This document shows, piece after piece, positions 53,901 to 64,000 of a stretch of 64,000 nt of DNA. The translations under genes and the position numbers were made by a program. This DNA is from Echeneis naucrates (Eukaryota; Chordata; Actinopteri; Carangiformes; Echeneidae), in assembly GCF_900963305.1 (NCBI RefSeq), contig NC_042515.1, positions 11,963,623 through 12,027,622 of the forward strand, given 5' to 3'. Numbering within the stretch: the stretch's first letter is position 1; every line of letters begins with the position of its first letter. Under the pieces are notes generated by a model that worked only from the letters and a program-made list of their open reading frames with translations, did not search any database and was not told the origin of the DNA.

Positions 53901-56627
53901 TGTGGCAAACTGTACAGATACACAAAGTTATGAAATATGATAGATAAAGAGGGGTGATGGATTTCATCATATTGAAATGCGAGTGTGCTTGTTTTAGGCC
54001 GTCCTCGCAGTGATTGTTTTTGTAAATCTGAAGGGCATGTTCAAGCAGTACACTGATGTTGTAACACTGTGGAGGCGCAACAAGATAGATCTGGTAAGAG
54101 GATAAATTATGTTCATAATTTTGAACTATGAGTATGAAGAGAATAAAACAATCCCTTGAAATCAGTGGTTGTTAACAGAATCTGCTTGGGTTTTCAGTGT
54201 CCTTGTCATTGCTCCTGTTTTCCCCAGGTGGTGTGGTTGGTCACTTGGGTGTCAACGCTGCTCCTGAATTTGGATCTGGGTCTGGCTGCATCGATCACCT
54301 TTGCTTTGCTTACTGTTATCTTTAGGACTCAGATGTAAGACTCCTTTAAACTTTGCATACACTGCTTCTCACTTTATAACAATTAGCAACATCAGTTACT
54401 AAAATTGTGTGTGATAAAATATTGTACTCAAGCCATGCACACATCATGAAATTTAGTTTTTTGTTGCTTTTTTTTTTTTTTTTTTTTTTTTAATTTATTC
54501 TTAGGCCAACGTACTCTGTTCTGGGAAATGTTCCAGGTACAGAACTGTATTTGGATATCGAGACACACAGAGAGGTAAAACACAAAGATGGAAAGTCACG
54601 ATTTAAAGACTTTCAACATTGACTGCAAAAAAATCTGAGGATGATTCTTTCTTCGACAGGCGAGAGAGATTCCAGGAGTTACTATATTCCGCTCATCTGC
54701 AACAGTATATTTTGCCAATGCTGAACTCTACCTTGAAGCCCTGAAAGAAAAGGTTAGTGCTTAGTAATCCTGTTGAGTCCAGGACTGTGACTCTTGGATA
54801 TTTGCATTGTCCAGTAATCTGAATATATCTGAATATATTTTCTTTTGATTCATGAATTAATGTGATGTAACATGAGAATAAACTGTTAAACATATTCATT
54901 ATTCTTTGCCATAAGTCCTAAGTCCATGTTTTAACCATCCAGACTCCAAAGACGTTAAATATCACATTTTAAAAGGGTTGGTAAATTCTCCTCTTTGAGG
55001 AAATGAAAAAATAGAAATGTTTTGTACATTCATTTTCTGTCAGGTGATGAATAAGTTAAATGACTGTTTGTTTAAGCTCTGATGTTCTATAGTTTAGAGC
55101 CTGACAACTGTATGATTTTGTCAATTTTTTCTGTAATGGATATGCTTTGTTTCTCTTCGTCACCTGACTTCAGAGTGGGCTTGACATCAGTAAAATGATT
55201 ATCTACAAGAGGAGGCAAGAGGCCAAACAGAAGCGTAGAGAAAGGAGAGCTAAGAGGCGCGCAAAAAGGCAGGCCAAGAGAGAGGTAATGTGCCAGAAAG
55301 TTTAACATTACTGCCATGGTCAGAATATTTGAAGTAGTGCAGTAACTTTGGCTGCATGTGTTGTCCTTTGATAACTTTGATGATGAAAAGATAAGTACAA
55401 AAACTCTCTGTGAGTCATATAGATAGATATATATACTGAAGTTTGATAGATACTGGATATTATCACTTCTTTTGCTGACTACTCCTTAGAAACGAGCACA
55501 GAGGTCAACAAAACAGCTCTCTGCTGCGCCGGCGTTCTCCATGGAGGAAGAGCCCGGCTGGATGGACACGTGCATCGACGACGAAGAACAGGTCTGGACT
55601 GAGAGAGAGAACGGGACAGTGTTTGTCATTCCAACCTCTCCCAGTGCAGCAGATGGCCCGTGTAGATGGGAATACCTGAAAGGAGGAGATCCAGACTGCT
55701 CAAGTTTAGGTTGGCTGTCTGAGCTGCAGGACGGGGACACCACCACTCTGGGCTCCAGCAGTGAGGACACATTGAGTCGTGACCTGGAGCGGGTCTCTCT
55801 GGGTTCTCTGGGCAAGTGGACCTGGGACATTCACTCCATCATTCTTGACCTTTCCACAGCTAACTTCATTGACACAGTGGCTATAAAAACCATGAAAAAT
55901 GTAAGTACCACAGTGACACGTATTCTTTAAACCAAGACATGAATGAAAGCCAGTCATTTCCCCTTTGTTTGAAAGGAGATTATCCTTTTATTTTCAGGTC
56001 ATCGTGGTGTTAATCCTTCATTAGATAATGTAAATTTCATTTAAGTGATATTAACAAAGTATGCATGTTGTCCTGGGAGTTTGGCACCAAGGTAAACACT
56101 GATGGTTTAGCATGAGCTGGTTGAAGTTTGATGCACCTCATGAGGAAAAATGCTCAGCATTTATTTTATTGGCAGATTTTCCATGACTTCAGTGAGATTG
56201 ATGTGGATATCTACATGGCTGGCTGTCAGGGTAAGTGAACACCTTTCCATTTTCTTAAGGCTCTAGGCTCGGTGTAGTATCTCTACAAATAGGCTGTTTG
56301 CTCCTCAGCCTCTGTAGTGGAGCAGTTGGAGCTTGGTGATTTCTTCTCTGAGTCGATTACAAAAAGGCGTCTTTTTACCACTGTTCATGATGCCGTGCTG
56401 TACTGCCTGAACCACCGTGGAGCAACATCATTCCCCAAATATGAGCCGAAAGTGGTGAGTACAATGAACCTTTATCTGTCAAATATAAATAGCTTTATGT
56501 GTGTACACACATAACTGTTGGTTATAGCTAATTGTCAGCACTGAACAATCCAACTTCAATTTGTCAATTCAACAAATCGACTAAACTGGTTTGATTTCAG
56601 GACATGCATAGCAGCACAAAACTTTAA
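50995..56627 (+). CDS. slc26a6: SLC26A6 anion exchanger
   Basis: Nineteen exons (50995-51134, 51300-51439, 51556-51666, 51740-51915, 52008-52172, 52585-52737, 53050-53132, 53218-53365, 53497-53610, 53821-53898, 53998-54093, 54228-54334, 54505-54574, 54660-54752, 55174-55284, 55490-55900, 56176-56230, 56309-56454, 56601-56627) give 807 residues. The SulP core shows [40 protein letters not shown] and [13 protein letters not shown]. The STAS domain spans about 505-790, split by a very basic then acidic loop, and ends [13 protein letters not shown]. The last residues STKL form a class I PDZ ligand. The mammalian protein exchanges chloride for bicarbonate, oxalate and sulfate at apical epithelia. 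In marine fish the gut and kidney forms secrete bicarbonate or sulfate. Teleosts can carry several SLC26A6 copies and I cannot say which this is. Confidence 0.93.
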
Positions 56628-56824
56628 AAACCAGAACCAAACCGGACATCCAGCACAGAGGATGGAATATCAGCAAGAGGAGATGTCACAAACTGAGAAC
56701 TTGTATTTTTAAATCAAATAATGCTAAATAGTTAAATAATTAACGTACATGGATTTACATATTACCTTTTAAGGTATGTAAAAGAAGACTAATTTTGAAT
56801 TCTGACACATGAGCTCAGTTTAAC

Positions 56825-56873
56825 TTTATTCCATGTATGGGAGTGTTACACTGCATTTTTAGAGAAAAATAAA
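56825..56873. terminator. Crossing poly(A) signals of slc26a6 (+) and p4htm (-)
   Basis: TTTATT at 56825-56830 is AATAAA for p4htm. AATAAA at 56868-56873 is a signal for slc26a6. If both are used, the two 3' UTRs overlap by several tens of bases. Confidence 0.45.
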
Positions 56874-57385
56874 TAGTAAATGAATACAGTGAAACATCCA
56901 AACAACTGTGCATTTGAATCGAGAATAAAACAAGGATATATTCAAATAGCAAAGACAAGGCAACATGCGTCACACTTAGTGTGTCAAGTCTTTTTTAGCA
57001 ACGGCCGCAATAATGAGGTGCAACATTGAAAAGTTTACAGCAATCATTTCAATTTTCAAGTGCAATTCCTCCCCATGGCAACAGCAAAATTGTGAAGCGA
57101 ATACATGCAAAGGAATGGGTTTCTTGTCTCAACTCCTTTTCTGAGTTTCTAGTGCAACATTCCTAACATGGGAACTTGTAATTGATTAAAAAAATAACAG
57201 GATAACAATACCCAAGCAACATTTTACTAAAGCTTCTCTTTACAGTTGCATAAACCTACTGTGACCTCATTCCCTGAATTAGTCTTATCTCTACATACTG
57301 GTCACAGAGGACATTACCGAAACATTGTGCACAAGTTTGAGGAAGGCTAGGTAGTTTTTTTTTTTTTTTTTTTTGGTAATATAAG

Positions 57386-60300
57386 CTACAAGTCTTGGTG
57401 GATTGTGGGGCTCTGTATGTCAGGGTTCAGAGTCAGACCATCATCATCCTCCTCTGGATGCTGTGACACCAGCTGCTGATAGCGAGCCTGCCTCTGGTAG
57501 TCTGGATCGATGTTTATCCATTTATTGGCGACCCACTTTGTGCCAAGGGTGACTACGCACCCTCCATGCAGAGCATATTCATCCTGCTCCCCCACCCAGC
57601 CTATTTAGATGAAAAAATTTATTTTAGTTAGTGACGTCCTTTGATTTGTTTTTAAAATGGCTTGGCTACCAAATACACTGTGTCAACTGAGCGGTCAATC
57701 TGATTTACTTGACTAGTTTTGTTTTCTCACTTTAGTTTTTGGATAATGTTAATTAACCAGTAAATATCAAAACACCAATTTAAACTATTATTAGTTTAAA
57801 AGTTGTTACATATCTGCTAAAATTTACCCACACCAAAACGAGCTATAACCACAAATTTCCAATACATAAAAATAAAATTTTGCACAGCAAATTAATTTAA
57901 CTGAAATTAATTAACTGAAATTATATTATATTATATTATATCATATTATATTATATTGGGGGTGCAACGGTCCGTGTGAATTTTTACCGAACATACTGAA
58001 AATATTACCACGCTAAAACAAAGCGGAACTACACGCCCCTACTTGTTTCCTCCGGGTGACGGAACACTATCGCAAAGCCCCGTATGTTGTTGTTGAGCCA
58101 TCCTACCAACCTCGTTTAGCATGTAGCACAGAGCAGCTTGACTGAGCCTGACTCAAGTCTGAGTTAATTAATCTAACTAACGACTCAGTCTAACATGAGA
58201 ACAGATGAGCCTGGCAACTCGTGTTAGCACCCAGTGTTAGCGGTGTTATTTTCTGGGGTTTCTACCATAAAGAATTAAGCTTGAGTAACATTTCAAGTTT
58301 ATTTAAACTTTCCTGGTAAAGCCAAAGAGTTTTGTTTTGTTTTTTTAATTTAACTGAGCAATTTGAATGTGAAGTTCCAAATGCTTACGGCATTTTCTAG
58401 ATGCGCTCTTAAAATGAGCTTTATTTTATTACTTTTTTTTTTTTATTTTCCTAACCAGACTCAGATATGTTTTTATTTAAAAACCATCATTTGGTCAGGG
58501 TATTGTTATGTTTAACGTTCTCACAGTTTTGTTTTTTTTTTTTTTTTTGAGAAGATAAGTATCATTCTTTTGTCCGTGTGGAAAATTTGAACAGTCATCA
58601 GCATAAGATTACAAACAAACAGTAACAGTAAATCAGTACCGCAACATGATATAAAAGAGAAATTAAATGAATTGCAGATTTTCATTGTTATTGTAGTGAT
58701 GATCATAAATTGTACTGTAATTTTTTTGGTTTCCTACCTCGTCCATCAGAAAGGTAATTGTACCAGAAAACAGCTGTCCCTTTGGTAGGCTTCACCCTGA
58801 GGTTGCTCCTGTCACAGTTCCTTCTGGTGTCCAAAAGATCCACGTCATTCTGTATTAGAGACTAAAACAAATGCTTAAACTCAGTGACTTAGTTGGCTTT
58901 ATATCAGGCTCATGCACCCACTGACAAACGAGTGAGTTACCACAGATGTGAAAGACATGCATAGTATGCACACAATTCTTTCGCAGGGCTCCCTGAAGAC
59001 ATTTCTAGACCCACACACAATTACGCACCACTTCATCATAGGTCCTGTTGTCTGCCACAGGGAATGCGGTCTCCCCGCCCCCCTCAACAGAGTTCAGGTA
59101 GAAGAGTACTGTGATGTACCTAAGTGTGCAACACAGATTTAAATTGACACACACATGTATGGTGCAAACGAGCCCTAGACAAACACACAAACACTTTCTA
59201 AACAAGAGGCACGCACACACACTTTTTTTTCCCGTATTGACAATATCCAATCACCCCCATAAACATGCCAGCAGTCACAATGGAGTGTCAAAGTTTAGTC
59301 ATCACACCAGACAGATGAAATACTTTCTTGTTATTACATTGAGAAACTCAACACTATGGACCTCAGTAATCTCACCTGCAAGATGTCTCAAAAGGGGTGG
59401 AGGTGTTAGCTGCAAGGCGAGTGTGCGTGCAGGCAGTTTCAGGGTAGACGGGGCCACTGTCATGGTGGGCGTGGTAGTGCCCTCCTTCCTCATAACGGAC
59501 CACCTGAAGTGGCTCACTGAGGTCCACTAATGTGGGTGGCAGCCGGGTGAGGCGAGTCACCCTTGTTAGAGAGAGGTAAAGGAAAAGATTGCAATTGACT
59601 GAAACTATATTCAATTTTACTGCTCATTCATAGCAAGACAAGTAAAAGGCAGTCAATCGTTAGTAATGAGGCGACTTCCCAACCTGGCCTTGATGTCTTG
59701 GAGGACCTGGTGTGCTCCTTTCCCCTGGTAAAGCCAAGTGTGTCTGCTATTCCTCACCAGCTGACTCCTTTTCACCCCACGCTGAAGCAGGAAGCGCTGA
59801 AATGCATCGTTGCTCAGGAGCTTGAACTCTTCCAGGCTCAACAAATCTATCCAGAATATGAGACTATAGAAATTATGATGTATTCCTGAAGCATTTTAAG
59901 GCTCAATTAAAACTTTTTTTTTTTTTAAATTCCAACTCACCAAAGAAGGCCGTTAAATTGGAAAGTGAACAGTGTCAAAACCGAACAGGAAAAATAAAGT
60001 CGATGTCTTACCGTTACCATCCTTGTCAGCCTTGAGCCCTGCGTAGATTTCTCGCAGGTTCTCTGGTGTGAGCCAGATGCCGTCCCTCACTCGAGAGTGA
60101 GTCAGAATCTGTTGGAGGTTAGCAAAGACATGGCAAGTTAACGAACTGAACCACAAAACCGCTTCACGTCATTCGCTTCATGAAGTCCTCACAATCCACA
60201 AACTGACATACACCTCATGGAGCTGCAACTGGCCGTCCTGGTTGATATCAAGAAGGTTGAAGATCTCCTCTGGGCTGAGGTTGAGCTCCTTGGCCAGCTC

Positions 60301-61693
60301 TTCCTGACCATCTTGCACCATGAGCTGGCTTTCCATGAGACCCTTTAGCTGCGCCAGCTGCATCACAACACGACACTCATCTGCTGACAGAAACCCAGGG
60401 ATCTCTGCAGAAACGATCACAGACAAACTGTCTACTTTGCTGCCACATTTTCTGTCATACTTTTATTCCACCAGTGATATATTTTACAGATTTCTCTTGC
60501 TTAAGCAGTAATTAAGTAATGAATAACTATCAAAACAATGTTGTAGATGACCAAATGCCAAACTTTTGCCAGCCCAGCTTGAAGGGTTTTCTTCTCTACT
60601 TTGTCTCCTAACAGTCTCACCAAGATGGACCGTTTGAAATTGCACTGAACATTTTTCACTATTTCCTGGGATTTTGTAGAAAAAGGTGTCAGCCAATGAT
60701 TCAACAGTAACTCTAAATTGCACTACTGATACAGAATGATTTCATCAGTGTCAGGTTTATAGATCCACAGAAGCCTTTAGAACACATTATAGATTCTTTT
60801 CACTTCACAGTGGTTGTGAAGTGGAAAAGCATCATTAGTCCAGCATATCTGATCCAAGTGGTGACTGCACATTGACTGGTGATTCATAGCTGGATGTGTT
60901 TTTCAGACAGATGCATTTCTGCTCTTAAAGGACTTAAGTACATCAGATGTGCAGAACTGATGGAGTAGTTAGCCGGAGGCTTTATGATCCACTTCCTCCT
61001 CCTGCCTTTTTTTCATAGATGTAAAAAATGTACTTAGCTTTGTACTTGGCTTTGTGTTAAAATAAGGAAGGGGGAAAGTGCGGTGAACTTAACATGTTTG
61101 CTTTCACTAAATGAGAAGACCTATTTGGCAACAAGAGGTTCATGCTGGTGTGCTGTTCACTCTTTTGCCACACGGGTGTTTTGGATATTACCAAACAACA
61201 AAGGTTTCAGACTCAAAGTCCGCATCTCATGAACTGTGCCAGGGATCAGGGACACCCTCTGGACATGTCCCACCTGGTGGATAAATCGCACAAAGTGAGG
61301 GGATTGTAGAGAAGAGTAAAAGATGTGTGTTAAATTGAAGACTTAAGGGGGGTTGACGTTACTCACCCTTATTCCCTCGATCCTCGTCAGGGACACCTCA
61401 CGCAGAAACTCGGGTTTTGATGGCGGCCGCTCCGGGCACTGGTGGTTCGTGGCCGGAGCATCACGACTCCGGCTCGCGTCCTCCTGCCCGCTGCTGTAGT
61501 GCACGTAAAACAGCAACGCTATAACGTTGATGATGTAGACGTGAAAAAACACCATGACCACCACGAAGTAGGAGCGGGAGCACACGCTGCTCTTATGGCA
61601 GGAGAGGCGCTCGCAGGGCGGCCGCAGAGGTGAGGTCGCGCTCTGGGACGGAGAGCTGTCCTCCACATCTGGAGCGTCCTGCTGCGCATTCAT
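57386..61693 (-). CDS. p4htm: Transmembrane prolyl 4-hydroxylase (P4H-TM)
   Basis: Nine minus-strand exons (61367-61693, 61192-61273, 60214-60404, 60012-60108, 59684-59846, 59376-59561, 59029-59119, 58738-58861, 57386-57600) sum to 1476 nt, 491 residues (human about 502). Residues 42-65 are a single membrane anchor ([20 protein letters not shown]), giving a type II protein. Two EF-hands follow at about 185-200 ([12 protein letters not shown]) and 228-240 (DKDGNDLLSLEE). The dioxygenase core has [16 protein letters not shown] with the iron-binding H-x-[29 protein letters not shown], the distal histidine in YALHGG, and the 2-oxoglutarate lysine in [12 protein letters not shown]4H-TM is an ER enzyme using Fe(II), 2-oxoglutarate and oxygen, with HIF-alpha among reported substrates. 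The start ATG precedes the anchor and fits the family. Intron 8 carries a hAT-like insertion. Confidence 0.95.
57915..57957. repeat. (ATATT)n microsatellite
   Basis: About eight ATATT/ATATC pentamers lie directly against the end of the hAT-like copy B. Confidence 0.85.
57957..58415 (+). mobile_element. hAT-like non-autonomous element, copy B
   Basis: The left end GGGGTGCAACGGTCCGTGTG is followed by TTTTTACCGAACATACTG and then about 300 bp almost identical, in opposite orientation, to copy A at 2690-2995. The similarity continues more loosely to about 58415 (GCATTTTCTAGATGCGC). The right end with the CGGTTCGG motif seen in copy A is missing, so this copy is truncated. No transposase frame is present. 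It lies in p4htm intron 8. Confidence 0.7.
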
Positions 61694-62110
61694 CTTCCTG
61701 ACAGATCCGAGAGGGAGCCGATAGTTCCTGCAGCAAAGTCCATCGGATTAATCAACGTTTGCTGACTGTGGCAGATGTGTTGACTGACAGATGTCCAGTT
61801 TGATAATAGATAAATAAATAAAATAAAAAGATATATATAGAGAGAGAAATCCTCAAAGAGCACTCCAGACCGGTTTCTCCTCTTGCAGAAATGGCACTGT
61901 GGTCGTTGCGCATTTAACAAAGATCTGCCTTTTCTTGGTGAAAGTGTCCTCGCCTCAGATGGAGGTGTGCTGTGATGTGAACTGTGCAGACAGACGCGCT
62001 GCAGCCGCGGTCGGTCTTGTTTACACTGCAGCAGCAGCAGCGGCAGTAAAGCGCATTGCGCATCCCAAAGCGCAGCAGAACTGCCCTCCGAAAAAGAAAT
62101 GAAAGCTGCC
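61694..62110 (-). promoter_or_regulatory. p4htm: p4htm 5' region, CpG-bearing
   Basis: Sequence upstream of the p4htm start codon. It is richer in CpG around 61950-62100 (CGCGCTGCAGCCGCGGTCGG, GCAGCAGCAGCGGCAG). An AT-rich ATAAATA/TATATATAG interruption lies at 61808-61840. The transcription start is not located. Confidence 0.4.
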
Positions 62111-62523
62111 TTATAAACCTGAGCCCCCGTCAGCGAGCGGAGTAATCACCCTTTCTGACAAACGATTCGTCTGTGAACAAATCAGTGCGCCACTCATCCT
62201 TTGCCGATTTAAACGCTGACAGCAACAGTGTGTCTGTTGTGCAATGCTGACCTCTGGTGACCTAAACCAATAACACAGGCCACTGCCAGCTGCTGCACTG
62301 CTGCTGGTTGGCCTTATACTTAGATTTGCTAGACATGTATGAATTTTGCTTCAGGTTATGAACTGTGGACATATTGTCCTCAGTGGAAAATTTTAACTTT
62401 TGTGTCACTTGCATCTGATGTTTAAGTTCTTTGGACTTTGTTTGCTGGTTTACTTAAATACATTCCCATTATATTTCGTTATAAGCAACTTAGCACAATG
62501 AAAAAAAGTTTGAACAAATATAC
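62111..62523. other. Intergenic, nothing recognised
   Basis: AT-rich sequence without coding potential or recognisable repeat. Confidence 0.5.
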
Positions 62524-62690
62524 AGGTGCACGGCGGCATAGTGGTTAGAGCCGGGTTCGGTTCCCAGCCTGAGGCCTTTCTGCATGGGTTTCCTCCCACT
62601 GTCCAAAGTCATCATGTTTGGGTTAATTGGTGACTCTAAATTGTCTTTAGGTGTGAGTGTGAGTGTGAGTGGTTGTTGGCAGGGGTGGAC
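62524..62690 (+). repeat. SINE-like tRNA-headed repeat, copy 2
   Basis: It begins GTGCACGGCGGCATAGTGGT, has GGGTTCGGTTCCC (B-box-like), GGGTTTCCTCCCACTGTCC and the tail GGTTAATTGGTGACTCTAAA followed by a GTGTGA/GTGAGT repeat. It is the same family as 29180-29295, with a shortened centre between the two boxes. Confidence 0.75.
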
Positions 62691-62935
62691 AGAAACAAAG
62701 TCAATTTACTTGAGTGCTGTTTGAGCACAGTTTTGAGTATCTGTACTTTACTTGAGTATTATTTTTGGGGGATACTTTTACTTTCACTTCACAACATTTG
62801 AAGGACAAATATTGTTCTTTTTACTCCACTACATTTCTATTGATGCTCTGGTTACGCACTACTTTTTAAATTACTTTATTTGACTTAATTATTTGTTTAA
62901 CTTGTATATTTTAAACTGAGCAGAATAAAGTTGTT
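62690..62935 (+). repeat. Interspersed repeat related to 7330-7850
   Basis: GGGGTGGACAG, TTTACTTGAGTGCTGTTTGA, CTGTACTTTACTTGAGTATT, TACTTTTACTTTCACTTC and TTACTCCACTACATTTCTAT are the same word set as in the repeat downstream of the SLC6 gene. Confidence 0.65.
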
Positions 62936-62999
62936 GTATAGCCAGTATTTGACATGATTTCTTGTAAAGGTTATAATGTTATGATTGAGAAAAAATAAT

Positions 63000-63934
63000 T
63001 CACCAATAAGAAATGACCAGTAATCGGTATCGAATATTTGATACAAAAGGTAATCGGGATCGTATCAAATCTTAAAAGTGTGGTATCGCCCATCACTACT
63101 GAGCATTCCCCTGTGTTGTGATGGTGAAGGAAGAAAAGCTGAATAAAGCCGGTGTGTCAACCGATTCGGTCCCCCCCAAATTCCTGTTCCCCTTTACGCT
63201 GATTTACTGCTGAGTCGTGCGTAGTTGCTAAGTTACCGTGCGTACTTAAAGAAGAAACGCAAATAGAAACACAACTGGGTGTGCGGAAAGCGCAATGGAA
63301 CAATCCAATGTGTAGATTACTGTTATGTTATTTATTATATAACAAAATAATTTGAGAATGCATTAGTTCGGCCATTCAATTGTCAATCTTTATGTAAATG
63401 GATGCCAGCTAGCATAGCTGTGCGAGAGCAGCCTTCGTTAAGTAAACCTCACTGCCGGATCACTGACACTAGTTAGTCGCTTCGAAATGGACTGCTAGCT
63501 AACTGGTTAGCATGCTCGACTGACGAACTGATGACATTATTTTTGACGTATAACGTTACTATTGCTTGCCATGACACATTTCTGCTCCTTGGAAATACCC
63601 ACCGGATAGTGTCCGTATTTTTCATAATTCACGAACTCGTTGAACACAGTTCAAAGTTTTTCCATTTTACCATAAAGAACATACATTCACATGACAAACG
63701 CTCATCCTGGCCGCCCTTTGGGAAACTGGTTGGGAATTAGTTTACGCCCTGGGATAGTTCCAAGTAAGTGCATGATTTGTATTAAAGTGCCCATAAAATA
63801 GGCTATAGGTCTACATAATTGTCATTGATCGATCAACCAGTTAAACTGTAGCATATACACAACAAAAATTCAGCAACAAAGCATGGTATTTATTTACTAT
63901 TATTACTATTATTAACAGGCTTGGACTCGGAGCT
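63000..63934. other. Unassigned right-flank sequence
   Basis: It starts with repeat-like text (GTAATCGGTATCGAATATTT, GGTATCGCCCATCACTA) and continues with mixed-composition sequence. No convincing exon is seen, and the one longer frame (63531-63740) has no known similarity. Confidence 0.4.
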
Positions 63935-64000
63935 AAGAAGGAAGCGGTCACGTGGGGTGCTGGAGCCAATCCCAGCTCACTTTGGGTACTACGTCATCAC
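63935..64000 (+). repeat. 3' fragment of a fish interspersed repeat
   Basis: GGGGTGCTGGAGCCAATCCC followed by AGCTCACTTTGGGT is the well-known tail text of the same broad fish repeat group as the SINE-like copies. It runs to the window edge. Confidence 0.5.

Noticed and set aside
59111-59530. A 139-codon plus-strand frame within p4htm
   Set aside because: It is antisense to two strongly conserved p4htm exons and the intron between them.

Overview
The window is vertebrate nuclear DNA, most likely from a ray-finned (teleost, probably percomorph) fish. Every gene is split by short GT-AG introns, the proteins are clearly vertebrate, the spacing is compact (nine complete genes and one partial gene in 64 kb), and the interspersed repeats are fish-type DNA transposons and a SINE-like tRNA-headed repeat. 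I rebuilt exons by hand from ORFs, splice sites and remembered family sequences. For the nine complete genes the exon lengths sum to an open frame that is a multiple of three.

Layout, left to right: an SLC6 GABA/betaine/taurine-type transporter without its first exons (+, 393-7060); an AT-rich gap; ppil1 cyclophilin (-, 10050-11826); enolase eno1 (+, 15290-19188); an atrophin-family co-regulator, rere (+, 20754-29493); the muscle metabolic regulator perm1 (-, 32243-35759); the small membrane protein homologous to human C1orf159 (-, 38893-41107); the meiotic break factor iho1/ccdc36 (+, 43050-46004); the BTB-Kelch gene kbtbd12 (-, 47189-49493); the anion exchanger slc26a6 (+, 50995-56627); and the transmembrane prolyl hydroxylase p4htm (-, 57386-61693). 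The last 2.3 kb holds interspersed repeats and no recognised gene.

The genes are not one pathway. From memory of the human map, eno1, rere, perm1 and C1orf159 all lie on 1p36, while iho1, slc26a6 and p4htm lie on 3p21.31 and kbtbd12 on 3q21.3. A synteny join therefore falls between the C1orf159 homolog and iho1, which face head to head. Three gene pairs point tail to tail or head to head closely enough to share 3' ends or promoter regions.

I found no CRISPR, operon, toxin or defence system and no retrovirus-like element. The best leads are: a short-form-only rere locus that lacks the BAH-coding part; an SLC6 transporter with a Ser-to-Gly change in its predicted second sodium site; a 20-copy minisatellite grown inside a hAT transposon remnant; two almost identical hAT-like copies in opposite orientation 55 kb apart; a 14-bp perfect inverted repeat; a GC-AG intron in the C1orf159 homolog; and candidate ERR and MEF2 sites upstream of perm1.
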